Shown here piece by piece: positions 63,766-64,000 of a stretch of 64,000 nt of DNA. The stretch comes from Microterricola viridarii (GTDB taxonomy: Bacteria > Actinomycetota > Actinomycetes > Actinomycetales > Microbacteriaceae): contig NZ_LT629742.1 of assembly GCF_900104895.1 (NCBI RefSeq), forward strand, positions 2,976,001 through 3,040,000. The letters run 5' to 3'. The position numbers were made by a program, and so were the translations under genes. Numbering within the stretch: the first letter of the stretch is position 1; each line of letters begins with the position of its first letter. Below the pieces are notes generated by a model, which saw nothing but the letters and a program-made list of their open reading frames with translations, had not been told where the DNA came from and made no database searches.

Positions 63766-64000
63766 ATGGCACTGCATGATCCCGCTGTGGACAGCCCCGT
63801 CGACGTCAAGCCGCTCTGGCGCGGGTGGATTCATGCCGGCACCTTCCCGGTGACGATCGCAGCCGGAATCGTGCTCATCTCCCTCGCCCAGGGCGCCCCG
63901 GCAAAGTGGGCGAGCGCCGTGTTCATGCTCACGTCGATGCTGCTGTTCGGCAACTCGGCGCTCTACCACCGCTTCAACTGGAAGCCGCGCACCAAGATGC
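63766..64000 (+). CDS. Hemolysin III/TrhA family protein (partial)
   Basis: The first 78 codons are inside the window: MALHDPAVDSPVDVKPLWRG, a first helix (FPVTIAAGIVLISLA), a second (AVFMLTSMLLFGNSALYHRF) with the family SALYHRFNW motif. TATCCT ends exactly 6 nt before the ATG. Seven-helix PAQR-like membrane protein, zinc-linked. Divergent from the prenyltransferase; cut by the window end. Confidence 0.9.
   Translation, partial: MALHDPAVDSPVDVKPLWRGWIHAGTFPVTIAAGIVLISLAQGAPAKWASAVFMLTSMLLFGNSALYHRFNWKPRTKM

Overview
The window is about 70% G+C, and the coding style (GGATGCC strings, GTG starts, many leaderless promoters), lineage-restricted families (DUF6264, DUF4245, DUF6578, DUF6220) and palindromic TGGTCGAGTAG-type repeats point to an actinobacterium of the family Microbacteriaceae; the genus cannot be fixed. 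Most of the window is chromosomal housekeeping DNA interrupted by several accessory patches. No tRNA, rRNA, CRISPR array or prophage was seen.

Layout. 1-1.7 kb: lower-GC accessory DNA with a decayed gene and a TacA/TacT-type toxin-antitoxin pair. 1.74-7.6 kb: a compact de novo NAD operon, Nudix-type regulator (nrtR)-nadA-nadB-nadC-cysteine desulfurase, preceded by two GTCA-N3-TGAC dyads. 7.8-10.4 kb: a small membrane protein and a membrane-anchored multicopper oxidase. 10.5-15.2 kb: a tiny leaderless ORF, a DHA2-type drug exporter behind three operator-like palindromes, three copies of a 116-bp repeat, IS481-family copy 1, and an RhtA-like exporter. 15.4-25.7 kb: DUF2277, an orphan LysR-type HTH, a winged-helix regulator with its membrane partner, an ABC-F ATPase, a CynX-type transporter with a cytosine-deaminase-like amidohydrolase and divergent GntR regulator, a BASS transporter and DUF6578. 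25.8-30.1 kb: two alpha/beta hydrolases, a PhnA-like protein, DUF4180 and IS481-family copy 2, inserted exactly at the DUF4180 stop codon. 30.2-34.2 kb: an ECF sigma factor, its membrane-tethered partner and two paralogous lipoproteins. 34.3-36.0 kb: Ppx/GppA phosphatase and another lipoprotein. 36.1-41.8 kb: a low-GC accessory island downstream of ychF. 41.8-49.7 kb: ychF, a DUF1801 protein, an unusual SF2 helicase with two membrane segments, an EamA exporter, a DEDDh exonuclease and rmuC. 49.8-64 kb: core metabolism and DNA repair: glpX, fba, ispH, xseA-xseB, a beta-carbonic anhydrase, fumC, PhoH2, a class V aminotransferase, a cis-prenyltransferase and a hemolysin III gene cut by the window end.

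Most notable. (1) The island below ychF is an array of small cargo genes (three VOC proteins, DUF6924, DUF2695, a P-loop kinase, a broken lipoprotein). They are separated by six degenerate, same-orientation copies of the last ~28 bp of ychF, two of which also carry the ychF terminator. This looks like repeated accretion at the ychF 3' end. (2) Both IS copies sit in NCTAGN targets with 6-bp duplications, and the target supplies the transposase stop codon. (3) The ECF sigma gene and its neighbour share an identical TGCAAG-N17-CATATTCC promoter. (4) A 1013-residue helicase with embedded transmembrane helices stands alone. (5) Thirteen genes have a -10 hexamer exactly 6 nt before the start codon, the hallmark of leaderless transcription.

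How genes work together. NrtR probably represses nadABC and the desulfurase that loads the NadA iron-sulfur cluster. GntR probably controls the divergent deaminase/transporter pair. The winged-helix regulator likely controls its own two-gene unit from a palindrome over the start codon. GlpX and Fba lie divergently as gluconeogenic/glycolytic partners, and XseA/XseB form exonuclease VII.
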